Shown: one piece after another, positions 1-6,434 of the stretch
Layout of the letters: every line of letters starts with the position of its first letter
Position numbering within the stretch: the first letter of the stretch is position 1
From: Flavobacterium sasangense DSM 21067
GTDB taxonomy: Bacteria; Bacteroidota; Bacteroidia; Flavobacteriales; Flavobacteriaceae
NCBI RefSeq assembly: GCF_000686885.1
Contig: NZ_JMLU01000001.1
Coordinates: forward strand, 1-64,000
Reading direction: 5' to 3'
DNA: 64,000 bases
Translations under genes and position numbers: made by a program
The notes under the pieces: generated by a model
Told to the model about the DNA's origin: nothing
The model's input: only the letters and a program-made list of their open reading frames with translations
Databases searched by the model: none

Positions 1-153
1 CGTTTTTTTCCTAAAGGAACTGACTTTAATAAAATAACAATTGAACAGCTTAAACAAGCTCAATTAGCTTTAAACAACAGACCTAGAAAGGTTTTAGGAT
101 ACAAAACACCAGGAGAAATTATGAACCAAGAAATCAATAATTATGCAGCATAA
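1..153 (+). CDS. IS30-family transposase, C-terminal fragment (cut by window edge)
   Basis: Fifty residues are visible, ending in a TAA at 151-153. The stretch LNNRPRKVLGYKTPGEI is the hallmark tail of IS30-type DDE transposases, just after the catalytic glutamate region, where Asn-Asn-Arg-Pro-Arg-Lys is almost invariant. IS30 transposases bind the terminal inverted repeats through an N-terminal helix-turn-helix and perform circle-mediated transposition; those parts lie upstream of the window. Only the tail is seen, so intactness of the full gene is unknown. Confidence 0.85.
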   Translation, partial: RFFPKGTDFNKITIEQLKQAQLALNNRPRKVLGYKTPGEIMNQEINNYAA

Positions 154-161
154 AACAAGCC

Positions 162-217
162 AATTTCGGAAATAACTTTTGGCTCTTGAAAAAGCCAAAA
201 AAAGTTATTCTGAAATT
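162..217 (+). terminator. Long hairpin after the transposase gene
   Basis: The left arm, 162-184, pairs with the right arm, 193-217. AATTTC at the base pairs with GAAATT, and ATAACTTTTGGCT pairs with AGCCAAAAAAAGTTAT with small bulges. It starts 9 bases after the transposase stop and lies inside the IS. It may terminate transposase transcription or block read-through, but there is no strong T-run. Confidence 0.45.
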
Positions 218-252
218 ATGCAAAATTGAAATAAAAAACTAAATTTGATATA

Positions 253-1350
253 TTAACTAATTATTGACCTTGTTGCATTAAGGTCTTGAATCCGCCCAGG
301 TGTTGCTCCGATAGAACTTTTAATTTCCAGAGCTGTTCTACCGAAAATAATTCGCTTAAATCCGTTTTCAATTCCATATTCCGTCATGTTGTACAACATA
401 TTCAAATACAACATATTTTCTTTTTGAATGTGATCATTATAACCTAAGAAATAGGTTTCAAGAGTTTCATCATTTAGTAACAAAGTATGAAAACCTACTA
501 ACTCTTCATTAAGAAAATAACCAAAAATTTGGAATCGATTACCACATTGTCCTTTTAAGGTAGAAAAGTGATTTTTTGACAAGAAAAATGTATTGAAAGG
601 TGCATTTTTAGCTACATAATGATACAAATCATATATCTTCTCTTCGTTTCGAAGCACTTCTTCGTAAGAAAGATTCTTCATTTGAATGCCATCGAATTTT
701 TTACGAGCTCTTTTAAATTGGTCGCGGTATTTTTTGGAAAGTGCAGCTACATAATCGTCTAAGGATTTCCAATTTTCATCCAAATAGAAAATCATATTCG
801 GTTGTGTATTGAATTCGTAAATGTTTGAAAAACGGTACTTTTTCAACTCTACCGAACAATGGTCATAAAAATCTTTGAAGGAAACTAAGTGAATTGAAAT
901 TCCTTTTTTCTTGAAGTACAACGTGATTTCATCGGCACTTTGTAAAAGAATTTCACTTATGTGATTGAAGTCGATTTCTTTTGAAAACACATAGCCATTT
1001 TGACCTGTAATCATGTTATTCCCTAGAAATAAAGTGTGAGAAGCAAAATTCTTAAAGATAAAATTACGAACTGCGATTTTTAACGATTTATCGCGCTCTC
1101 CAAAAGATTCTAATTTATTCAAATCTAAATATTGCGCCAAAGAAACACCTATAAGTTCTGAATTTTCAAAAATTCCAATATAAAAACACTCCATATTTAT
1201 AGGAGCCGAACGCTCAAGTACAGATAGATAAGATGTTTGCAGAAAAACATTGCTCTGAGCCACAGTGTCCCAAAGTGCTGGTAATTCCTTAACTGAATTG
1301 TATATTTTAAATGAAATTTCCTCCAATGTAAAAGTAAAATCGCTCCACAA
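253..1350 (-). pseudogene. FemAB/GNAT-like acyltransferase, 3' end replaced by IS30
   Basis: This is a 365-codon frame with the GNAT/FemAB-like fold typical of flavobacterial proteins annotated as GNAT family N-acetyltransferase. The segment AALSKKYRDQFKRARKKF (about residues 205-222) and GFHTLLLN (about 290) fit that family, as does the end EIKSSIGATP. Homologues continue past this point for some tens of residues. Here the last 13 codons (RIQDLN onward, residues 353-365) are encoded by the IS30 terminal repeat. The first codon of the open frame (1350) is a TTG lying inside a TACTTTTG -7 box, so translation more likely begins at the TTG at 1326. The product is a C-terminally truncated chimera and probably inactive, though it remains an open frame. 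Confidence 0.65.
271..296. repeat. Right terminal inverted repeat of the IS30-family element
   Basis: The bases TGTTGCATTAAGGTCTTGAA and following TCCGCC align with the reverse complement of the left end of E. coli IS30 (recalled from memory), sharing TGTTGC, TT and TTGAATC in the same spacing. The left copy is outside the window, so the boundary is inferred from homology and from the point where the FemAB-like protein sequence stops making sense. Confidence 0.6.
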
Positions 1351-1391
1351 AAGTAGAGCGATTCCTATATAATTAAATGTTAAAATTTATT

Positions 1392-1874
1392 TTATTTCCA
1401 GCCACAAATGATAGCTCCCATTAAGGTCATTACAACAATCCAATAACCAGAAGTTACAGCTGCGTATTTAAATGATTTTTGTTCGAACAAACAATTCGTA
1501 GCCACCACTGGTAAAGCAATAAATAATCCAGCCATGAATCCATGCAAAGCACCATGCTTAAAAGTTCTGAAGGCATCTTGATAATCTGCCATAAAAGCTG
1601 CATAAGACGGCAATGCTTTTGTTTCATCTCCTCCAACCATTCCTAAAGCACCGAATTGATGAATCGTTATTGGCATCATTATAAAAGCTAACATAAAGGC
1701 AAATACAAATGTTAATCCGAAGATTTTTGCCATATTTCCTTGTTTGGCTTTTTCCTCAGTCATCCCGATTTCATTCATCCAAATCGTTCCGAATACTTTA
1801 GGATTATACCACACAAATCCAACGACAAAACTTGAGAGTGCTGCCACTAAAACAGCTAAAAAATTAATTTCCAT
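1392..1874 (-). CDS. DUF1761 family membrane protein
   Basis: The product has 160 residues from the ATG at 1874 (MEINFLAVLVAALSS). The open frame extends further upstream, but that part overlaps the TACTTTTG promoter box at 1904-1911, so the internal ATG is preferred. There are four hydrophobic segments: residues 3-22, about 54-72, about 110-130 and 140-158. The motif FVVGFVWYNPKVFGTIWMNE near the N-terminus is diagnostic of DUF1761, a family of four-helix membrane proteins of unknown function. It is transcribed alone, downstream of the J-domain protein on the same strand and about 60 bases from it. Confidence 0.85.
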   Translation of the reverse strand: MEINFLAVLVAALSSFVVGFVWYNPKVFGTIWMNEIGMTEEKAKQGNMAKIFGLTFVFAFMLAFIMMPITIHQFGALGMVGGDETKALPSYAAFMADYQDAFRTFKHGALHGFMAGLFIALPVVATNCLFEQKSFKYAAVTSGYWIVVMTLMGAIICGWK

Positions 1875-1903
1875 AATTGATATAGTTTTTTTGGTTAGTA
1901 TAT

Positions 1904-1911
1904 CAAAAGTA
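1904..1911 (-). promoter_or_regulatory. Promoter -7 box for the DUF1761 gene
   Basis: The minus strand reads TACTTTTG, a match to the Bacteroidota -7 consensus TAnnTTTG, 29 bases upstream of the chosen ATG. No TTG is seen at the usual 19-21 base spacing, so the -33 element is weak or absent. Confidence 0.6.
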
Positions 1912-1932
1912 GGGATATTTTTTAACAATTGT

Positions 1933-2382
1933 TTATTCTGCAACTATTTTGCTTGCACTGCGATATAAGAACTCATTATAAATGTGTCTTCTTGCAAAAC
2001 GACTTGGAGACTCAGCATTTACCATTTTAATGTACGTTACTTTTGGCACGCTGAAATATTCGTAGTTACTTCCATCTAAAAATGAAATATACAACACACC
2101 GTTATCCATATAAAAATCTTGGATATTTACAGTTGAAGTAATTTTTTGATAAACTTCTTTGTTTTTCTCTTGAGTTTCAGGAGCAATACTAACCAAAAAA
2201 TGGTATGCCTCAATAATATTTTTACTTCTTTCTTCAGCAGCTAAACGCTCCACTGGATCAGCAATAGTATCAGGATGATCTTCCTTCATGCTATTTCTGT
2301 AAATGGTTTTTAATTCTTTCAGCGTAGCTGTTTTAGTAACATCAAGTAACTTTCTGTACTCGGCAATTTTCTTTGGATTCAT
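1933..2382 (-). CDS. J-domain plus KTSC-domain protein
   Basis: The product has 149 residues. Residues about 5-65 look like a divergent DnaJ J-domain: helix II ends in NSMKEDHPDTI, which carries the HPD tripeptide needed to stimulate DnaK ATPase, followed by a helix with ERLAAEERSKNIIEAYHFL. Residues about 85-145 form a KTSC domain (short C-terminal domain; FYMDNGVLYISFLDGSNYEYFSVP), often found in small phage or bacterial proteins of unknown role. There is no signal peptide, so it is probably cytoplasmic. The ATG at 2382 is 20 bases from a good TTG-N21-TACTTTTG promoter. It may recruit the Hsp70 system to an unknown client. Confidence 0.8.
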   Translation of the reverse strand: MNPKKIAEYRKLLDVTKTATLKELKTIYRNSMKEDHPDTIADPVERLAAEERSKNIIEAYHFLVSIAPETQEKNKEVYQKITSTVNIQDFYMDNGVLYISFLDGSNYEYFSVPKVTYIKMVNAESPSRFARRHIYNEFLYRSASKIVAE

Positions 2383-2402
2383 AATTTTTAAAAATAAAGG
2401 TG

Positions 2403-2434
2403 CAAAAGTAGTGTTTTATTATTGAATTTCGCAA
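2403..2434 (-). promoter_or_regulatory. Promoter of the J-domain/KTSC gene
   Basis: The minus strand has TTG (2432-2434), a 21-base spacer, and TACTTTTG (2403-2410), close to the Bacteroidota promoter pattern TTG-N19-TAnnTTTG. It lies 20 bases upstream of the ATG. Confidence 0.7.
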
Positions 2435-2518
2435 GAAAAACAAAAACAATCACAATCATAATCATTTGTTAATGAATTAATTGCATAAAAAAAAGCTCCA
2501 CATTTCTGTGAAGCTTAG

Positions 2519-2591
2519 TAGCGGGAACAGGACTCGAACCTGTGACCTTCGGGTTATGAGCCCGACGAGCTGCCTACTGCTCTATCCCGCG
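2519..2591 (-). tRNA. Initiator tRNA-fMet (CAT), second copy
   Basis: This is a 73-nt cloverleaf with acceptor CGCGGGA/TCCCGCT, D-stem GAGC/GCTC, anticodon stem TCGGG/CCCGA with loop CTCATAA, T-stem ACAGG/CCTGT and loop TTCGAGT, and discriminator A. No CCA is encoded. Initiator hallmarks are present: three consecutive G-C pairs below the anticodon loop, A11-T24 in the D-stem, and an unpaired first acceptor position (C1 opposite T72). The anticodon is CAU. It is identical over the mature region to the copy at 2622-2694 and lies 30 bases downstream of it, so both probably share one transcript. Confidence 0.95.
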
Positions 2592-2621
2592 ATGTACGGT
2601 TGTAATTGAATAAATTCTTAG

Positions 2622-2694
2622 TAGCGGGAACAGGACTCGAACCTGTGACCTTCGGGTTATGAGCCCGACGAGCTGCCTACTGCTCTATCCCGCG
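2622..2694 (-). tRNA. Initiator tRNA-fMet (CAT), first copy
   Basis: This is the promoter-proximal copy of the tandem pair, with the same 73-nt mature sequence and the same initiator features (GGG/CCC in the anticodon stem, C1-T72 mismatch, A11-T24). A perfect-spacing promoter lies 12 bases upstream at 2706-2735. The sequence between the copies (2592-2621) has no tRNA-like structure and would be removed by RNase P and 3' processing. Confidence 0.95.
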
Positions 2695-2705
2695 ATTTGT
2701 GAGTG

Positions 2706-2735
2706 CAAAGGTACACTCTTTATTTAAAATTACAA
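2706..2735 (-). promoter_or_regulatory. Promoter of the tRNA-fMet pair
   Basis: The minus strand has TTG (2733-2735), a 19-base spacer, and TACCTTTG (2706-2713). This is the textbook Bacteroidota -33/-7 arrangement, with the box ending 11 bases before the tRNA 5' end. It is the best promoter match in the window and supports the identification of the organism group. Confidence 0.8.
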
Positions 2736-2784
2736 GACTTTTTTAAAAATAATGTTTTCTTTCTGCTATTTCAGGCGTTATCAC

Positions 2785-2792
2785 TACCTTTG
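2785..2792 (+). promoter_or_regulatory. Promoter -7 box of era
   Basis: TACCTTTG lies 19 bases before the era ATG at 2812. It shows that the longer open frame starting at 2752 is not the real gene start. No clear -33 TTG is seen. Confidence 0.6.
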
Positions 2793-2811
2793 TACCCATA
2801 AATATATTGAA

Positions 2812-3696
2812 ATGGAGCACAGAGCAGGTTATGTAAATATCATTGGAAATCCGAATGTAGGGAAATCAACTCTTATGAATGCGTTTGTAGGGGAACGTCT
2901 TTCTATTATTACATCGAAAGCACAAACTACGAGACACCGTATTTTAGGAATTGTAAATGGAGATGATTTTCAAGTTTTATTTTCAGATACGCCTGGAATT
3001 ATAAAACCAGCGTATGAATTACAAAATTCGATGATGGATTTTGTGAAATCGGCTTTTGAAGATGCTGATATTTTGGTTTATATGGTAGAGATTGGCGAAA
3101 AAGAATTAAAAGACGAAGCGTTTTTTAATAAAATTATCCATTCTAAGATTCCGGTTTTATTATTATTGAATAAAATTGACAAATCGAACCAAGAACAATT
3201 GGAAGAACAAATGCAATTGTGGAAAGATAAAGTGCCAAATGCTGAAATCTATCCCATTTCTGCTTTAGAAAACTTTAATGTCCAAACTGTTTTTGATCGC
3301 ATTATCGAATTACTTCCAGTTTCTCCAGCGTTTTATCCAAAAGATGCTTTGACAGATAAACCAGAGCGTTTCTTTGTTAACGAAACCATTCGTGAAAAAA
3401 TCTTATTGAATTACGACAAAGAAATTCCGTATGCCGTAGAAATTGAAACGGAAGAATTTATTGAAGACGACAACATTATTAGAATTCGTGCCGTAATTAT
3501 GGTAGAACGCGATACGCAAAAAGGAATTATCATCGGTCACAAAGGTGCTGCTTTGAAGAAAGTTGGGATTCAAGCAAGAGAAGATTTAGAGAAATTCTTT
3601 GGAAAACAAATTCACTTAGCTACTTACGTTAAAGTAAATAAAGATTGGAGAAGCAACGAACGTCAGTTGAGACGTTTTGGATATAATCAAAAATAA
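2812..3696 (+). CDS. era: GTPase Era, ribosome 30S assembly factor
   Basis: The product has 294 residues, the usual Era length, starting MEHRAGYVNIIG. The G domain has G1 GNPNVGKS (about 12-19), G2 with TTRHR, G3 DTPG (about 59-62) and G4 NKID (about 121-124). The C-terminal KH domain contains the GHKGAALKKVG loop (about 243-253) that binds the 3' end of 16S rRNA. Era is an essential GTPase that checks 30S maturation in the cytoplasm. The start was chosen because a TACCTTTG box lies inside the upstream extension of the frame. It ends at a hairpin shared with the convergent heme operon. Confidence 0.97.
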   Translation: MEHRAGYVNIIGNPNVGKSTLMNAFVGERLSIITSKAQTTRHRILGIVNGDDFQVLFSDTPGIIKPAYELQNSMMDFVKSAFEDADILVYMVEIGEKELKDEAFFNKIIHSKIPVLLLLNKIDKSNQEQLEEQMQLWKDKVPNAEIYPISALENFNVQTVFDRIIELLPVSPAFYPKDALTDKPERFFVNETIREKILLNYDKEIPYAVEIETEEFIEDDNIIRIRAVIMVERDTQKGIIIGHKGAALKKVGIQAREDLEKFFGKQIHLATYVKVNKDWRSNERQLRRFGYNQK

Positions 3697-3701
3697 ATAG
3701 A

Positions 3702-3735
3702 AAAGCCTGATAAGTATATCAGGCTTTCTTTTTAA
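3702..3735. terminator. Bidirectional terminator between era and hmuV
   Basis: AAAGCCTGA (3702-3710) pairs with TCAGGCTTT (3718-3726), with loop TAAGTATA-like and a T-run after it. On the minus strand the preceding As also give a T-run, so it can end both convergent transcripts. Confidence 0.8.
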
Positions 3736-4499
3736 AAATGAATGAAGATTTCGTTTTCTATTGTATGAATTTTAGGCTCCATTTTAAAAGCTTCCACTAT
3801 ATTTTCTTTAGATAAAACTTCTGATTTATTCCCAGATGCAATTACTTTTCCTTGACTAAGCAGCATAATTTTATCGGCAAATTTAGCTGTCAAATTCAAA
3901 TCGTGCAAAACACCAATAATTACCATGTTATTCTCTTTTGCTAATTCTTGCATTTTGTACATAAAACTATATTGAAAGTGGACATCTAGAAATGTTAGAG
4001 GTTCATCTAAAATTAAATAGCGTGTTTTATTTTCTTCGGAAAACCAGATTTGAGCTAAAACTCGGGCAAAATGAACCCGTTGCATCTCGCCTCCACTTAA
4101 AGTCAAGTAATTCCTATCAACAAAATTTTCTAATTCAAAAAACTGAATCGCTTCACTACAAGCTCGTTTGTCTTTTTCAGATGGATAATTGCTAAAATGC
4201 GGATATCTTCCCATCATTACAATATCACGAACGGTTAACGGAAAATTCAACTTACTATTTTGAGATAAAACAGCTCTTACTTTAGCCAATTCTGAAATGG
4301 ATAAAACCTCAGCATCATAATCAACTGTCCCTTTTTGATTTAATTTTAATTGACCACAAATTGACTTTATGAAAGTTGATTTTCCAGCGCCATTTGGACC
4401 AATGATTAGCGTTATTTTACCCGCTTCAAATGTTTCTGAAATATTTTCTAGAATTACTTTATTGGCAATAGCAACCGATAAATTTTTAGTTGTAAGCAT
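3732..4499 (-). CDS. hmuV: Heme/iron ABC transporter ATP-binding protein
   Basis: The product has 255 residues from MLTTKNLSVAI (ATG at 4499); the upstream frame overlaps hmuU and is unlikely to be used. Walker A is GPNGAGKS (about 34-41), the signature is LSGGEMQR (about 137-144), and Walker B is YLILDEP (about 160-166) with a downstream switch His in VLHDLN. It resembles HmuV/FecE-type ATPases that power uptake of heme or siderophores across the inner membrane. The gene is last in the operon, 1 base after hmuU, which supports coupled translation. Heme as substrate is inferred from the neighbouring HmuT-like binding protein. Confidence 0.88.
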   Translation of the reverse strand: MLTTKNLSVAIANKVILENISETFEAGKITLIIGPNGAGKSTFIKSICGQLKLNQKGTVDYDAEVLSISELAKVRAVLSQNSKLNFPLTVRDIVMMGRYPHFSNYPSEKDKRACSEAIQFFELENFVDRNYLTLSGGEMQRVHFARVLAQIWFSEENKTRYLILDEPLTFLDVHFQYSFMYKMQELAKENNMVIIGVLHDLNLTAKFADKIMLLSQGKVIASGNKSEVLSKENIVEAFKMEPKIHTIENEIFIHF

Positions 4500-4500
4500 A

Positions 4501-5529
4501 TTAAAAAAAGTAATTGGATTTTCGTAATAAAATAATAAACACTGGAACTCCAACAAATGAGGTTACAATTCCAATTGGTAATTCCGCCGGACTTAATAAT
4601 AATCGTGCAACCAAATCGGCAAAGCAAAGAAAAATGGCACCAAATAGCGAACCGAAAATAATGAGTTTTCGGATATCGGAACCACTAATCATTCTTATAA
4701 TATGAGGCACAATTAATCCCACAAAACCAATAACTCCTACAAATGATGTAGCCACCGAAACCATAATAACATTAATTATTAAAACTTGATATTTTAAGAG
4801 ATTCACATTGATTCCTAAATAGCTTGCTTCATCGGCTCCAAGAATTAGGGCATTTAATTTCTTCCCTAAAAAATAAGACAAAATTAAACCAGAAATAGAA
4901 AAAAAAGCCACCATTTCTACCGCTTGCCAATTGGCTCCTGAAAGTGTTCCTAAATTCCAAAATGTAATAGAACGTGCTTGCGGATCACGAGCAATGTAGG
5001 ATAAAAATCCGATTCCGCTTAAAAACAAAGCATTTACAGCAACTCCTATTAGCAACAAAACCGTTACTGAATTGTTGTTTCCGTTTATTTTGGATAACGA
5101 AAAAACCAAGAATGTTCCAATTATTCCACCGATACAAGCGATTAAGGGCAACGAAATATTGTTAGTTGCAAAAGCAAAAGTATTTCCCAACACAATAAAA
5201 AAGGAAGCTCCAAAAGCAGCTCCGCTAGAAGTTCCTATTAAGCCAGGTTCTACAATTGGGTTTCTAAATAAGGTTTGAACTAAAATTCCGCCAACGGCTA
5301 ATGTAGCACCAACTAAAATACTTAATACTGATCTTGGCAATCTTATATCAATAAAAATGCGTTCGTTCAAAGTTGTAAATTCATTTCCATTGAAGAAATT
5401 AGAAAACGAGGAAAAAATCTCATCAAGTGAAATTTTCACTGCTCCTAATCCTATGGATAATAAGAAAACCACAACTAGCAATAATAGTAGTGTAATCAAT
5501 AAAAAGCTATCTCGTTTTGTAAAAAACAT
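4501..5529 (-). CDS. hmuU: Heme/iron ABC transporter permease (FecCD family)
   Basis: The product has 342 residues with about ten hydrophobic helices, as in BtuC/HmuU permeases. Recognisable FecCD motifs are RLPRSVLSILVGATLAVGG (about 50-70), the NPIVEPGLIGTSSGAAFGA loop (about 90-108), and GFVGLIVPHIIRMISG (about 267-282), the coupling helix region that contacts the ATPase. It forms the inner-membrane channel together with HmuV. The start overlaps the hmuT stop by one base and the end is one base from the hmuV start, so the three genes form a tight operon. Confidence 0.92.
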   Translation of the reverse strand: MFFTKRDSFLLITLLLLLVVVFLLSIGLGAVKISLDEIFSSFSNFFNGNEFTTLNERIFIDIRLPRSVLSILVGATLAVGGILVQTLFRNPIVEPGLIGTSSGAAFGASFFIVLGNTFAFATNNISLPLIACIGGIIGTFLVFSLSKINGNNNSVTVLLLIGVAVNALFLSGIGFLSYIARDPQARSITFWNLGTLSGANWQAVEMVAFFSISGLILSYFLGKKLNALILGADEASYLGINVNLLKYQVLIINVIMVSVATSFVGVIGFVGLIVPHIIRMISGSDIRKLIIFGSLFGAIFLCFADLVARLLLSPAELPIGIVTSFVGVPVFIILLRKSNYFF

Positions 5530-6392
5530 TATTGATGAATTAATTTTTGAATCAGTTGTATGTTTTGACCTGTTCTTGGACCTAAATACACCAAATCGTG
5601 TTCTTCTATTCTGTAAATTTTCTTGTCTTTGTAGGCTTTTGTACTTGAAACTCCAGGAAGTACTCCTATTTTTTCATAAGAACCACCCAGTTTATCATAA
5701 CCAAAATCGGTAATTAAAATAACATCTGGATTTGCAGCAGCTACTAATTCTGGAGAAAGATGTTTCATTCCTTTTTCTTCATCTATAGCAATTTCACCAC
5801 CAGCCCATTCGATCATTTTACCACCCGTACTATTTCTAGTCATAACTAAATATACATTTGAAGCTTGTCCATAATGTATAACCAAAACTCTCATTTTTTT
5901 TGTGAAAGCGTTTGTTTTTTTAATTGCTTCATCAAATTCATTTTTCAAAGTAATGCAGATAGAATCGGCCGCTTTTTCTCTTTTAAAGTAGCGTCCCATT
6001 TCATGAATTAACGAATCAGTTCCTGCAATGGTTTGTTCATACTTCCCAAATTGTTTCATAGGAACTTTAAGTTTCTTCAATTGATCAACCACGGTTTCAG
6101 GACCAATATTATCATCTTCAATCACAATAGTTGGTTTGCTCGCCAAAATGGCTTCCAAACTCAATGCTCTATGATAACCAACAGTTGGTAGTTCTTTTAA
6201 TTCTGCTGGATAAGTACTTGACACATCAACGGCAACTAAATCTTTTTGAGCACCTAATGCGTAAATAATTTCATTGTATTGCTTTGCAATGCAAACAATT
6301 CTTGTTGTAATTTCTTGCTTTTTGTCTTCTTTCGAAAATCTATCACAACTTATAACAACAAGTAACACTACTAAGTATTTTATAGCTTTCAT
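5529..6392 (-). CDS. hmuT: Heme-binding lipoprotein of the ABC transporter
   Basis: The product has 287 residues with a lipoprotein signal (MKAIKYLVVLLVVISC, Cys16), so it is anchored in the inner membrane facing the periplasm. The body is a Peripla_BP_2 (class III binding protein) fold. The segment VGYHRALSLEAILASKPTIV (about 76-95) closely matches the HmuT-type pattern, and YLGPRTG near the C-terminus also fits HmuT proteins. It delivers substrate to HmuU/HmuV. It lies downstream of the TonB-dependent receptor, separated by a hairpin at 6405-6429. Heme rather than a siderophore is the likelier ligand, but this is inferred from family resemblance. Confidence 0.82.
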   Translation of the reverse strand: MKAIKYLVVLLVVISCDRFSKEDKKQEITTRIVCIAKQYNEIIYALGAQKDLVAVDVSSTYPAELKELPTVGYHRALSLEAILASKPTIVIEDDNIGPETVVDQLKKLKVPMKQFGKYEQTIAGTDSLIHEMGRYFKREKAADSICITLKNEFDEAIKKTNAFTKKMRVLVIHYGQASNVYLVMTRNSTGGKMIEWAGGEIAIDEEKGMKHLSPELVAAANPDVILITDFGYDKLGGSYEKIGVLPGVSSTKAYKDKKIYRIEEHDLVYLGPRTGQNIQLIQKLIHQ

Positions 6393-6404
6393 ATTATGAA
6401 ATTT

Positions 6405-6430
6405 AAGAGCGGCATAAAACCGCTCTTTTA
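6405..6430 (-). terminator. Hairpin between the receptor and hmuT, possible attenuator
   Basis: AAGAGCGG (6405-6412) pairs with CCGCTCTT (6420-6427) around a loop of seven bases. On the minus strand it follows the receptor stop and precedes the hmuT start. The downstream side lacks a good T-run, so it is more likely a partial terminator or mRNA-stabilising stem that sets receptor expression above that of hmuTUV. Confidence 0.55.
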
Positions 6431-6434
6431 TTAA

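Larger units (their letters stand above)
1..296 (+). mobile_element. IS30-family insertion sequence, right-hand part only
   Basis: The window opens inside an IS30-family element. The reading frame to 153 gives the typical C-terminal end of an IS30 transposase, and bases 271-296 resemble the reverse complement of the E. coli IS30 left end (TGTTGC.TT.A....TTGAATC..C shared). The element therefore appears to end at about 296, where the coding sequence of a FemAB-like gene begins on the other strand. The left end lies outside the window. Whether the element is still active cannot be judged. Confidence 0.75.

Noticed and set aside
2519..2694. Tandem tRNA repeat as an attachment site
   Set aside because: The two copies are complete tRNA genes under a common promoter, and no integrase gene is nearby.
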